A stretch of DNA of 64,000 nt from Muscardinus avellanarius (lineage: Eukaryota > Chordata > Mammalia > Rodentia > Gliridae). The stretch lies in NCBI GenBank assembly GCA_963383645.1, contig OY726560.1, positions 149,059,052 to 149,123,051 of the forward strand, read 5' to 3'. The first letter of the stretch is position 1, and every line of letters begins with the position of its first letter. A model generated the notes under the pieces. The model saw only the letters and a list, made by a program, of their open reading frames with translations. It did not search any database and had not been told where the DNA came from. Positions 53,279-63,857 of the stretch are shown here, piece after piece. A program made the position numbers and the translations under genes.

Positions 53279-53467
53279 AAGCCGGGCACGGTGGCACACG
53301 CATGTAATCCCAGCATGTGGGAGGCTGAGACAGAAGGATTGCAGTTCGTGGACAGCCTCAGCTACTTAGTGCAGCCATTTGCAACCCAGTGAGACTCTGT
53401 TTCAAAAGAAAGAATAAAAAATAGGGCTGGCTGTGTAGCTCGGAGGTAGAACGCCCCTGGGTTCCAC
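53279..53467 (+). mobile_element. Composite B1-ID SINE, 3' end lost
   Basis: AAGCCGGGCACGGTGGCACAC start to ID tail CGCCCCTGGGTTCCACAG; the last SINE before the right-hand SINE-free block. Confidence 0.9.
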
Positions 53468-53944
53468 AGAAGTAAGTGCGTATGTGACTGGCTCTCAGCA
53501 CAGGCGCCGAGTTGCTCATGGCCGTTTCTGCCACTTCTGAGGCGGCGGGAAGATGCTTTGCGTCAGCACACTTCCGACGGTCCTGTGCATACTCAGAGTT
53601 TCTCCTTTCTACAAAGAAAAGTTTACCAATGGAATCCCACTCTAGTCCAGCGCAGCCTCTCAAAAGGATCACAAATATTGAGCTAGTAAGTTCCTGAAGA
53701 ATGAGGACCTTATAGGGATCAAACGCCCTTTAAAGGGTTTTGTTGATCAAACACCATTTGATGAATAAAGATGTCTGTTCTGTATGGCAGGGGGTGGTTT
53801 CCAGAATGTTCCTGTATGAGGAAGTCATTGAACAGCTCACAGGAGAAGCCTAATTCAGGGCCTGGGGAAGGAGGAGAGAAGGTTCTGGTGCCATTTTGAA
53901 TTCCACATGAGGATAATGAGTGGGCTTAGGTGTGATTAAAAGAA
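53468..53944. other. Unique DNA, no gene recognised
   Basis: No repeat recognised. Confidence 0.5.
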
Positions 53945-54105
53945 GAACTGTGTGCCACTGGCAGTCACAAACTCTGGAGGACTGTGCGACCTTGGACAAG
54001 TTAGATAGCCTCTCCCTGCTTCACTGTCCTTCTCTGTAAGGAAAGGCTAATCATAGCACCTGCCTCATAGGGTTATTGCGAGCACGAAAGGAGATAAAGC
54101 AATCA
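53945..54105 (+). mobile_element. MIR SINE, ancient
   Basis: GTGCGACCTTGGACAAGTTAG, CACTGTCCTTCTCTGTAAGG and CTCATAGGGTTATTGCGAGC in sense MIR order. Confidence 0.9.
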
Positions 54106-54834
54106 GAACAGGGACGGACACCTACTGTCAGGAAAATCCGGTCCCCCAAGTGCCCACCACTGCCACGTAGATCAAGACAAGGAACCATTTATATAATTTC
54201 CAAGGCCACACCCCCAGGGACCCACTTCCAGCCACATCCAACCGGCCTATCAGATACCACCCAGGTAAATTCATTACAATGCGTTTATCCTCTTCTGGGA
54301 TTACAACCCTCAAGACTCAATCACATCAGCTCCAAGCACCAACTTATGAGCTCTTCAAGGGGCCATTCTCTATCTAACTATAACAGAGGCTGACACAGAC
54401 AATGGAGAAATTAAAGACTCCCCTGATTCCCACTAGACACCCATAGGTGCTTTTAACCTTTGTTGTTGGGATTAAGTGTTTAAGATAAACAGCCATGTGG
54501 GGTGGGGGGGCTGACCCTGAACCTGACTCTGCCACTCCTCAACAGGAGGACTTTAGGAGATCATCTCCCAGAGTCTGGAGTTTCCAGCTATGGAATGAGG
54601 TGGTGGGAGCCACCTCAGCGTGTTCTTCAAGAAAGCTCTTCAGAAGCTGTGATACTGGCCCTCATCTTATTGCTGGCCAAGCGAGCCCGGCCGAACTGCT
54701 TAGAAGAATACCTCTACAGACTGGATCTCGCCCCTTCTGTTCCAATTGGAAGCTCACGGTGTGCTGGCCAGAGAAGGACTTTCATCTGATTCTCCACCAG
54801 GCTGAAGCATCATCAGGACTCCTTCCTCTCTCTG
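54106..54834. other. Mixed old sequence, possibly a decayed LTR
   Basis: 54110-54400 has the CCACACCCCCAGGGACCC / GGGATTACAACCCTCAAG texture of an antisense rodent LTR, but I cannot assign it. Frames 54495-54869 and 54502-54789 overlap and are unsupported. Confidence 0.35.
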
Positions 54835-55332
54835 GGGCTGGTGATGCTGCATTGAATAGCACCCCCTAAATTCCTTCCTACCAGAACCTGTGGATGTGAT
54901 CTTTGTTGGAAACAGGGTCCTTGGAGATGTAACCCAGGTAAGACGAGATCACAAGAGTGGCCCCCAACACCCTAATACGATGCCTCAAGTCCTTCTAAGG
55001 AGAGGGAAAACGGAAAACAAAGACACACAGAGACATAGGGGGACAGTTCTGTGTGACGCAGAGGCAGAGGCTAGATGATGGCGCTATAGCCTGGGAAAAC
55101 AAAACATGGTGCTCTAGTAGCTAGGAGAGAGGGGGAAAGGGACAGAGTCTCTTTTAGGGCCTCCAGAAGGACCCATTCTTGATATTGGACTTCCAGCCAA
55201 GCGTTCACCAGAGGTTCCAGGGCTGTAGGTTGGGTGAGACTTCTGGGGATTCCTGAACATTTTTGCAATTTCTGAGCCCTATGGAGGTGGTGTAGTAACC
55301 CCAGCAAGTTCGCTTGGGCTCCTTGACACGTC
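54835..55332 (+). mobile_element. MaLR LTR (MLT1-like)
   Basis: GATCTTTGTTGGAAACAGGG, GTCCTTGGAGATGTAACCC, GTCCTTCTAAGGAGAGGG and ACACACAGAGACATAGGGGG follow sense MLT1; the 3' end is diverged. Confidence 0.7.
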
Positions 55333-55471
55333 ACACTCCTCTGTAGTAAACTGAAACACTATCGGCTGAACGTGATGACGCTAATTCTCCTGAGGTGGTC
55401 AGAGCTGCCCAAGCAGCAGCATTGCTGTGAGAACTAACTCTTTGCAGTAGGGAAGTACCTTTGCTCAACAG

Positions 55472-55510
55472 AAACAAAACAAAACAAAACAAAACAAAAC
55501 AAACAAACAA
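55472..55510. repeat. (AAAAC)n microsatellite
   Basis: Six to seven AAAAC units followed by AAAC. Confidence 0.95.
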
Positions 55511-55587
55511 TAAAAACAATGTCCAAATTGCAGAATCGCTGGGAGAGGCGAAATCATTGGACACAGGCCCAGGGAGAGAAAAGCCCT

Positions 55588-55710
55588 TTATTTGATTTAC
55601 TAAATGCGTTTGAATGGCACACTGTGTCAAGCCCTGTGCTCAGTGCTGGGGACATGATACACAGACAGGGAAGGTCCCTGTTCCCATGAAGCTGATGCAG
55701 TTGCCATGAG
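55588..55710 (-). mobile_element. Old mammalian repeat, family not assigned
   Basis: GTGTCAAGCCCTGTGCTCAGTGCTGGGGACATG ... GGTCCCTGTTCCCATGAAG is a common antisense old-repeat block. A second block of the same kind lies at 55913-56060. Confidence 0.5.
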
Positions 55711-55789
55711 AGATGGACAGTAAATAGAGACACAGAAATGACTTCTTAGCCACTTAAGAGTTGTAATAGTTATTGGAAAATATGTAGGT

Positions 55790-55892
55790 GTCCCACAATA
55801 GGGTGTTGGTTTAATACATTTTAAATTCACCCATACCTTGGATTTCTGTGTAGCCATTATAACCATGATCATTAAAGAGATGCTCCTGGCTC
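55790..55892 (+). mobile_element. Old L1 fragment
   Basis: GGTTTAATACATTTTAAATTC followed by CCATACCTTGGATTTC...GTAGCCATTATAACCATGATC resembles old L1 ORF2 3' sequence. Confidence 0.45.
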
Positions 55893-56394
55893 CTTCCTTC
55901 CTTCATTAAACCAGTATTAGTTGGACACCTACTTTGTTAGGGGCCCTATCTTGGGCTCTGGGCTCTGGAGACAGAGAAAGCAGCAGTAGACAGGAGCTTG
56001 GGGGGAATTCCCTGCTGTTCTGGGGTTCACATCTCATCTGGGGGGACAACTATCAAGCAAGTGAAAAAATACCTGAACAGAAAGTCAGACAGGCACCAAC
56101 AAGATGACATGGTAGACTGCTGGGAAGGTCTGAGGGGGCTGCTGTAGAGGTGGTGGGAAGGCTTCTTGAAGGAAGGGACCAAGCAGGCAGCTGCGAGGAG
56201 CCCTGCATCTGATTATCTTTCAAGGGGGCAGCAAGGAAGGAGAAATTCAGATTTATGCCTGGACTCTGCAGGTCAGAGCTCAGTGGGAACTTTAGCACCA
56301 CTAGGCAGGTGGGCAAAACAAGGTGCTGCGGTCTGTTTGTGTTTCTCAGGAGGTTAGTGACCAAGCCAGGATGGGCTGGGGCCTGGCTCCCGGA
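55893..56394. other. Unique and old-repeat DNA, no gene
   Basis: Includes TTAGTTGGACACCTACTTTGTTAGGGGCCC, a second old-repeat block related to 55588. Nothing coding. Confidence 0.45.
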
Positions 56395-56450
56395 CGATGC
56401 TCCACCGGATGGTGCTCCACCGATGGTGCTCCACCAATGGTGCTCCACCG
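56395..56450. repeat. 14-bp tandem repeat, about 4 copies
   Basis: GATGGTGCTCCACC at 56408, 56422 and (AATGG variant) 56436, with a partial first copy ending at 56406. Confidence 0.9.
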
Positions 56451-56639
56451 GGGCTAGGTACCTGCCTCTCAGGACAAGTCCCCGCTAGGTGCTTGGGGAC
56501 CTAGGACTGTATAGAAGATATGTGTCTCCACTAGGAAGGCCTTGGGGATTTCTTGGAAGTCCTGCAATGTAGATGGTGCTATGCTCAAAGCTACTGAGAA
56601 TGCCACACACGCAACCACCAGGGACCCAGAGCCACACCG

Positions 56640-56745
56640 CAAAGCAGAAGCAGCAACACTGGAAGCGGAAGCAGCAACACCGGAAGCGGAAGCAGCAACA
56701 CCGGAAGCGGAAGCAGCAACACCGGAAAGCGGAAGCAGCAACACT
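56640..56745. repeat. 21-bp minisatellite, five copies
   Basis: Unit GGAAGCGGAAGCAGCAACAC(C/T): three identical copies at 56661, 56682 and 56703, a variant first copy at 56640 and a 22-base last copy at 56724. Confidence 0.95.
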
Positions 56746-57404
56746 GGGCCGCGTGGCTGATGTTGCTGTCGCAGGAGCCTGTGCAGGGAAGCTGGGTCAA
56801 GGGATTCTTGCGCCAAGAAGGCGCTGTAGCTGGTGGGGGGAGACCGACGCCATTCATTCAGACAACTCCTCAACCCCCGTTTCTTTGGCCCCAGGTCTGG
56901 CATGGAATGGGGCGGTACTGGCAGTCCCCCTCCTCTGCCTTCCACCCAGGGTTGGTGTCCCAGTCCCTAGGAGAGGCCCTGCCCATCAGCCGGCCCTGCA
57001 TGCTTCTGTTCCTTGTTGCTACACTCCCTCCCTGCTGGCTTTGATCTCAGCCCCACTCAGCTTGGCCCAGCTTGGAGGTCTCCTGCTGCGATGCCCCAGG
57101 ACGGTCTCAGCTTGCAGGGACTCTCTCCCTCGCCTATCACAGTCCAGATCTGGCCTCCTACTTGCTGCGCTGCCAGCAGCAGGACCCCTCTGGGCGAGGG
57201 GAAGGGAACAAAGGAAAAAGGTAACTTTGTGGAGGATGAGAGGGTTTAGAAGGCCGGGCAGCTAGGCAAAAACTCCGATGTGCGTGGGGAGCCACCTGCT
57301 CCGGGGTGAGCCAAGTGGCTATCGAGGAGACCGCGTGGCCAGGTCTAGGAAGTGCTCAGGAGTTGGGGCTTTTGGTGGGAAGATCTGATCACCTGCCAGT
57401 TTAA
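56746..57404. other. GC-rich unique DNA, no gene recognised
   Basis: The frame 56573-57265 (230 codons) starts in the minisatellite and continues through unique DNA, but the other frames are open too and no domain is visible. Confidence 0.45.
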
Positions 57405-57520
57405 ACCATTTCCTCCCTGGGAAACCATGGTCAGGTTCATTGCCTGCTCCGGGCCTCGGTTGGCTCATCTTTGAGATGGAGAGAAGAAGAGCCACATGGT
57501 GGTTGTTAGGAGGATGACGG
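57405..57520 (+). mobile_element. Probable MIR fragment
   Basis: CATTGCCTGCTCCGGGCCTCGGTTGGCTCATCTTTGAGATGG resembles the sense MIR core. Confidence 0.5.
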
Positions 57521-58657
57521 AAGGAGGCAGGAGCCGGGAGTGCCTGTCTTGGTTGCACTTGCTCTGAGCCTAGCCACCTTTGATGCCGGTGTCTGCTGTC
57601 TCTGCCTCTCCGGGCTTTGGGAGGAATCAGGACCAGCTCTCTGGGCACACAGTTGCTTGAAAACTCCTTCCTGCCTTGTGCACTGCAGGACTCTACCTCC
57701 TTTTCTTACATTCTCCTCCCTCTGGCCCCTGGCGCCATAGCTGCTTCCTTCCTTTCCTGTCCCCCTGCCTCTTTCTTCTCCCACTTCTGCTTACAGGTGC
57801 TGGATGGATCTTGCAGCCTGGCTCAAAGTCCTCCGTGGATCTCAGAGACTGCAGAGGAAACAGTGGCTTCTTCAGTCTTTATTTGAAGCCCTCTGCAATC
57901 CGACCTTTATCTTCATGTCTCAACCTTCTGCAGGCCTGTGAAGTCCAAGTCTGAACTTGCAACTGGGCTCCATGGCACCTGAGCTGGGAAACCTTGGAGA
58001 AGGCCTGTGACTTCTCACACTGTGGTTTTCTTATTTTTCCAGCAGGAAGGACTCTACCTGCCTGTGGACGTTACAGGGAGGCTTGAGGACTGGATGAGCA
58101 GGGCTGGGCATTCTCCTTGTGTCTGGAAGCACTCGCTGTTCTTGAACCACGCGGTGGCTTCCTTTCTCCAGGCTCTGGCCATTCCCTCCCACAGGAGTGC
58201 CTTGTCAGGTGGGTGCTTTACTCAGAGTCCCCGGCACACACTGTCCTCTGTGAAGACACCCTATTTATCTCCTCTAATAGAAGCGATTTCGCCCTCTCGT
58301 GTCCTGCACTGCCCCCCCTGCGGCGACTCCCTGAGGGCAGGACCACGCTGGACCAGCACTTGGGTTCCCAAAGCACCCCGTGCCCCACAGGTGAGGAGGT
58401 GGATACGTGAGTGAAAGGGGCACAGGGCTGAGGCCCCAAAGCCAGAGGGATGGATGGGATGGGCGATTTGCTTTGGGGCCTGTTAATGGCCTAGATGACT
58501 GTGTCTAGGGGCAGGCATTTCTAACTTGTGGCTCAAGTTGTAACAAATGGAATGGACCCAGAGCACCTGTGTAAGAGGGTTTTAGGGATAGACACAGAAT
58601 TGGAAGTTCAGGAGGGCACTTGTTTGGACACTGTTATATGTAGACCAAGCACATGTT
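57521..58657. other. Unique DNA, no gene recognised
   Basis: Frames 57506-57784 (-), 57617-57886 (+), 58007-58414 (+) overlap and have no family signature. Confidence 0.45.
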
Positions 58658-58729
58658 TATTACATATATGTATATGTGTATATATATATATATATATAGA
58701 TCGTATATATGTATACATGCACACATACC
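58658..58729. repeat. Alternating AT/GT low-complexity tract
   Basis: ATATATGTATATGTGTATATAT followed by further TATAGATCG and GTATACATGCACACATACC; self-complementary in part and able to extrude as a cruciform. Confidence 0.9.
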
Positions 58730-59064
58730 ATACAGTACACCCTGTCCTTGAGGATGTGGGTGTAGGCATGTACCCCACAACCACCCAGGAGTGGGGATAA
58801 GTCAGCACAGCGCCACCTCCTTCTAGGAGAATCTGAAATTGCCTTCCTGGTATGGAGAGGAGGGCTGGGGTTGCATGGGAGCTGGGGAGGTGACTCCTGG
58901 TGACCAGAATCACCTTGCATACGTAGGGGCACCTGACCGTGTTAGTAGGACCCAGGGACATGTGGGGCCCCTCGCTCCCTGGGCAGCCTCACATCTCGGC
59001 ATGAGCCACTCCCCACTGACCCCCCACTCGCATTCTGGGGCCACATTCCTCCTGCAGTGCCGAA
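58730..59064. other. Unique DNA
   Basis: No gene or repeat recognised. Confidence 0.5.
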
Positions 59065-59490
59065 TCCTAAGTATTTTAATGTCTGATGTCTATCTCTGTA
59101 TGGAGTTTGGTTTTATCATGAGGCCACTGGAAAGTTTTTTGGGGGTATCTCTTTGAAACAGATGTCAGCAAAAGCTCCCAGCGCAGATCAAGGGCAGGTT
59201 AAGAGCTTTGAGATGGGTCTGAATGTCCCTTGAACATCATTCAATCTAATACCCAAATGCACCTCCAGTCATTACCCTGTTTTTATAAGAAAGCTCTGAA
59301 CCATATGTTCGGGAACTAATTAAGCATACAAATCAAACCCTGGGATCAGGTGGCGCTCTGTTTAAATATCTTAACCTTTTATGATTATCTTAATTTAGAG
59401 AAAATTCAAAACACATTCAGAAGTCTTAGAAAATGAACCAAGTAGGAATTTACTGGCCGGCCGCTTTTCTTGATGTCAGAATCCTTTCTT
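59065..59490. promoter_or_regulatory. Candidate conserved non-coding element
   Basis: Repeat-free AT-rich block with many homeodomain/POU/FOX-like words: CTAATTAAGCATACAAATC, TGTTTAAATATC, TTTATGATTATC, CTTAATTTAG and GTTTTATCATG, bounded by GC-rich DNA. Texture suggests an enhancer; not verified by alignment. Confidence 0.3.
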
Positions 59491-60154
59491 TACAAGCCCG
59501 GCCCGGTTCCTGGGGAAGTCCTCCTCGCGCTCACCCTGGGCCTGGGGAGCTGAGAAGAGGCTACACTTGGCTCTATCTCCCCGGGGGCTTCTCTTAGCCA
59601 GAGCCCCCGCCATCCCGCTCCCAGTCCCATCTTCTACTGGGTACCAGTAGAAAAAGAGTGGGCTCTGTGCCTGGAAGTTTTATCTTCTTTTTAAAATACA
59701 ATAAGTATGAAATGAGTTGGTGGGAAATGTTCCTGAAGCTCCTGTTTTTGGGGGGAGCTATTGAGGGGCTCGGGGCAGGGGCTGAGATGCGAGTCACACA
59801 GACTTGGCTCTAAACCGGCTGCAGGTGGCTGACAGACCAGAGCATAGGATTCCTCTGGGTTCCAGGTTGGTTCTGGCAGTGGGGAGTGGAGGCTTGGGAT
59901 CAGTCTTCTACTCACAGCATGTCTAAAATGTCATTATCAAATCATATTGACTTAGGATAAGGTCTTACAGTCTTTTAGCAGCTGACGCAATACATCTTTA
60001 TTGAGCATCTACTCTATACTTGGTCTTTTCCAGGCAAAATCTACACAGGGACGTTAAATTCTCTGGGTCACCGGGTCTCAGTTAGTAGACTAGGATTGGT
60101 CTCAAAAACCCTCTTTCAGTGTTCTTTGGACAATCTCTCTTTTAGAATAGGGCT
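59491..60154. other. Unique DNA with a short old-repeat block near 59995
   Basis: CTTTATTGAGCATCTACTC at about 59997 is an old-repeat head (MIR-like, antisense). No gene. Confidence 0.45.
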
Positions 60155-60360
60155 TCCAGCCAAGCCATAGGGTGTCCAATCAAATTTCAGATAAACAGCA
60201 CATGCTCACAAACTCTGTTACACATATTCCAAATATTGCATGGGACACAATTATGCTAAATAATTATTTGTCACTTACCTAAAGCGCAAAGTTAATTTGT
60301 TGCCCTGAATTTTTATTCATTCAATCTTGCAACCCGACTTTAGGAAAAGCTATTAAGTCG
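60155..60360. mobile_element. Old mammalian repeat, family not assigned
   Basis: AAATTTCAGATAAACAGCAC, CCAAATATTGCATGGGACAC and TAAATAATTATTTGTCAC are blocks of a widespread palindromic old repeat. Confidence 0.55.
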
Positions 60361-60434
60361 ATAGGGAGGGTGTCTCAATTTTAGATGTTAAATACAAATT
60401 TTGGAGGACAACCAGAAAGCATCCTTATCCCAAA

Positions 60435-60548
60435 TCCCTCTGCTTATGCTCTCACCACAAGCCAAAGAAGTAGGTTCTAATCAAAGCTCAGAGAGGTTAA
60501 GTAACTTGCCCAAGGTTGCCCAGCTGGACTTCAAAGCCCGGACTCCTT
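60435..60548 (-). mobile_element. MIR SINE fragment
   Basis: CTCAGAGAGGTTAAGTAACTTGCCCAAGG...TTCAAAGCCCGGACTCC is antisense MIR. Confidence 0.85.
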
Positions 60549-60714
60549 TCATGGCACCCGTGGGCCAAGTGGGTGGTTATCTTTACAAGTCCTTGGTTCC
60601 AGCTTGCCCTGGCTTCTCTCAACCCCTTCCCCCTTTCTTTTCTACAACTGTTCAAGGAGAGATTCACTCCGTCAGATCGATGCTATAATGGAAACCACCC
60701 CGGAGCCCAGGGAG

Positions 60715-61015
60715 GATGAGATCTATGGAACCCTAATGGGGCTGGTTCCGATTAGGCAAAACGCAACCTCATGGTAATTCTAATGTTACAAGTAAATAGA
60801 AAACATTTAGAAATACTTGGCTTGGGCTTTTTTTATTTTATTTTTTTCAAGTACAGATGTCTGACTCTCTGCCAGTTTGTTATTAAAAATGCTACGGTGG
60901 TTTGGGTACAAAGATTGCTGTAAAAATAAAAGCTGATGTACTCAGAGCGCAGCCTTTGACTCTGCGGAGAAGCCGGCAACGGTGACCCGGAGCAGATGGC
61001 GGCTAACGGTGGCTC
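60715..61015. promoter_or_regulatory. Candidate conserved non-coding element
   Basis: Repeat-free block with ACCCTAATGGGGC, TGGTAATTCTAATG, GTTATTAAAAATGC and ATTGCTGTAAAAATAAAAGC, ending in a GC-rich GCAGATGGCGGCTAACGG. AT-rich core and sharp composition edges suggest a regulatory element. Candidate only. Confidence 0.25.
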
Positions 61016-61164
61016 TAGGTCCTAGCAGTCACTGCCCCCCGAGCCCGGCTGCTGCAGCCTCCAGCCCCGCCAGGGCCCTCTCCCCTGGCCCCGCCCACCT
61101 GCTTTCCTGGCTCACCTCACATGCACTGTGGCGCCCGCTCAGGGCTTCCCCCAGCTCTCCACCT

Positions 61165-61365
61165 GCGGCTCCTCATCCCCACCTTCTCTGGCCCTGTCCC
61201 CCACCTGTCACCCATCTCACACCCCGCAGCCACTGCCTTTATTTCCCTGATAACTCCCTGAAGTCATTTGCTCCATCTGTTTTGTTCAGCCATGTTTCCC
61301 CAACGCCTATGGTAATGCTAGGTGCATACCAGTTACTCAGGAAACACTGGTTGAACCTACGGCTG
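61165..61365 (+). mobile_element. L2 3'-end fragment
   Basis: CACTGCCTTTATTTCCCTG ... CCCCAACGCCTATGG ... CTCAGGAAACACTGG is a sense L2 3' end. Confidence 0.55.
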
Positions 61366-61899
61366 AAACTGTGAGCGCACCCGAAGGCTTTCCTGCGCTG
61401 CCCAGGGCCCTCTGGGGCCAGGGCCATTTTAACAGACTCATGGAAACACACCTGGAAGAGTGGGCAACCTCTGCGAAGGCTGGTTTGGTCCTGCAGGAGT
61501 CTCCAGGCCAGTGCTCCAAACTGCAGCAAGGGAGACATTTCGTTGCTATAGCATTTACCTGTGTGTAGGAGAAACGTAAAAGAACATGCAGGGGTTTCAA
61601 TGCGTCAGCAGGCTATTGTCGCTCTAATAATTCTCCCATTTGGGGCAGACATGCTGGCGTGACTGGGACAGTTTGGGAGGCATGGAGGAGACACTTCTCG
61701 GAAAGCGGCGTTGGAGGCTCTTCCTGTGCTGCTCTGCTCCCTCCCTGGTTCCTTCTCGTGCCTGTCCTTATGCAGCCTCCGGCCATTGGTCCTGAGCATT
61801 GGTCATGCCCGCATCTCTTCACGCTCTTGCACGTCAGCCCTGATGTCTTCCTGTGCATAGAGCATCTTTCCCTGACTTGTACAGGTCCAGACCTGGTCT
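61366..61899. other. Unique DNA, no gene recognised
   Basis: Overlapping frames 61371-61568 (+) and 61538-61239 (-) are unsupported. Confidence 0.45.
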
Positions 61900-62110
61900 C
61901 CATGGCTCCAAGCTCACCTTCTCCCCACTTCTCCATCATAGCGCCCCCTCCTGGCGGTCTCTTCTCTCTCCCCTGAACTCTTGGGCATTTGTTCCTGTCC
62001 TCACCTTCTACCTGATACCACGCCTGACTTCAAGCTGCATGCCGGCAGGATCACAGCCTCACATCTGTGTCCCCCCTGCCTGAGCACAGCCTCCTGTTGA
62101 CCGGTGAGCT
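61900..62110 (+). mobile_element. Probable L2 3' fragment
   Basis: TCAAGCTGCATGCCGGCAGGATCACAGCC ... CCTGCCTGAGCACAGCC resembles the L2 3' end. Confidence 0.4.
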
Positions 62111-62500
62111 TGTGGTGTTGCCTGGGACGCACAGCCACGAGTCACTGCGCACTGAGGGTGCAGTGTCGGGGTGCTCTGGCTGCCCAAAGCCATAACTTTA
62201 CCTTCTCCCGCCCCAGGACGGGAGGAAGTGACGTGGCTCACAGGGTGGGCGATCTCAACCCAGTGTCCATAGGAAAGACCCGCATACCGAAACCCCACAA
62301 AACAGCCTGTACTTTCCCTATTCCATCCAGATGTTTTCCTGTTAGGTGGCCAAACGCCTGCAACAGCTGGGCTCCTGGGCGCTCTACAAACCTCTTCCAT
62401 TCCCAACTTTCCTAAACATTTTATTACAAAACTTGGTCCAAATGAAAAAGTTCCTCCAGAAACTCGTGCTAACTAACACTGAGCCCATGAGTCGGAGAAC
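62111..62500. other. Unique DNA, no gene recognised
   Basis: Nothing distinctive. Confidence 0.45.
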
Positions 62501-62529
62501 CAGAGATCCAAGTGGAAAAAACACCCTGT

Positions 62530-63320
62530 TTTTTTTTTGGCCAGGTAAACGTTGTCAAATATATGAGCATGCAGATATTATTTCACTCCAGTTATGAACA
62601 GAGCATGTCTCTTACCTGGGGTCCACCTGCAAAAGATGGTAACCAGTTTGGGAGAAGCACGCAGCATATGAGGCAAGGAGCCTCCATACTGCGTGATCTA
62701 GGAAATTGGGGGAAGTTCTGCAGGCAACATGATTTTAAATGAAGCCCAGTGCAAGCTTTTGATCTGTTCAAGATAGTGCGTATTCATGTACAGCATTACC
62801 GACCCGGCAGGCTAAATGTATACACTCTCCTGTGCAGAATCTGAGTTTACTACTCCGTTTTGGGACGTGGGTGTCTCACGCATGTCTACATTTATGATAC
62901 ATTGAGAGGTGAGGTAGGAACTCACAGTGATTTTTGTAAGGCCAGCACCCAAGTGTGGTCTTGGCAGCTTTGGGTCCCTTGTATTTTCACCAAGCGATTG
63001 AGCTGGTAAAAATGTCTCCCCACACTCTTGGAGGATCGCAACAGGAGGAAGCACTCCATCACCGGAAAGTGACACTAATATATTCTATTAGATTTGCTTA
63101 TCATGTTAAAGAGCATATTAAAAGGAAATGTTTGGAAAAGGGATGCCATAACGTGGTATGATGGATGGAGAATTCCTAATTTGGAAAAAATGTGCTAAGA
63201 GGACATGATTGATGTGAGTGACCTACTTTATTTTATAAGAAAGTATGAGTTGCCTCAGGCTCATTGGTACACATATTTGGAAAAAGTTGTTTTTTTTCCA
63301 CATTAAGTTTTTATTAACAT
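62530..63320. promoter_or_regulatory. Candidate conserved non-coding region
   Basis: Repeat-free, balanced-composition DNA with words such as CATATGAGGCAAGG, GTATTCATGTACAGC, TTTATGATACATTG and TTCTATTAGATTTGC. It resembles the texture of conserved intergenic DNA; boundaries arbitrary. Confidence 0.25.
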
Positions 63321-63857
63321 TTTCAAAAGAGCAAAAACACCATAGAAGGATATAAGTTTTGACTTGTCAATGCAGATGTGTTTGTAAGTCATTTGCTGCT
63401 TAGAAAAACGTATCCCCTTGCTAGAAGGGTTCCACATGAGGTGGACTTCTTGCCAAGGGAACACCTGACAGGGAGAGGTAGGACACGCTTTCCCCTGATT
63501 AAAAAAAATGACAGGGAAGGGGTGTTTTTATTGAAAGCCCAAAGGATCTTCTGCTACTTGTAAGTAGCGATCTTTTAGAATTACTAACGTCTCATGGAGC
63601 CCCCACCAGCTCTCGGTTGCAAATGGCTTGGGATGGAGGTTGAGTCCTTATTCAATTCTAGATGATGACGACGGTTGTTAAAGGCCCACATCATTGAGTA
63701 AAACTCTCCTGTCTGGAAGTCAGGGGCTGTGGTGGGTCCCACAGAGGGTGGGTGGCCGGCAAAAAACACTCTGTCCCTATTGAAATTATGTTGCCAGTAT
63801 ATTTAAGAACCTAAGAAAAGCCCATGGTATAATGTTTACTGAAGAAGGTGGGATGTA
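63321..63857. other. Unique DNA, no gene recognised
   Basis: No gene or repeat recognised. Confidence 0.5.

Noticed and set aside
56395..56745. Regular repeats that might suggest a CRISPR-like array
   Set aside because: Units are adjacent without unique spacers, and the genome is mammalian; these are minisatellites.
56573..57265. 230-codon frame containing (EAEAATP)-like or KQQHRKR repeats
   Set aside because: Initiates in a minisatellite, several frames are open across it, and no family matches.
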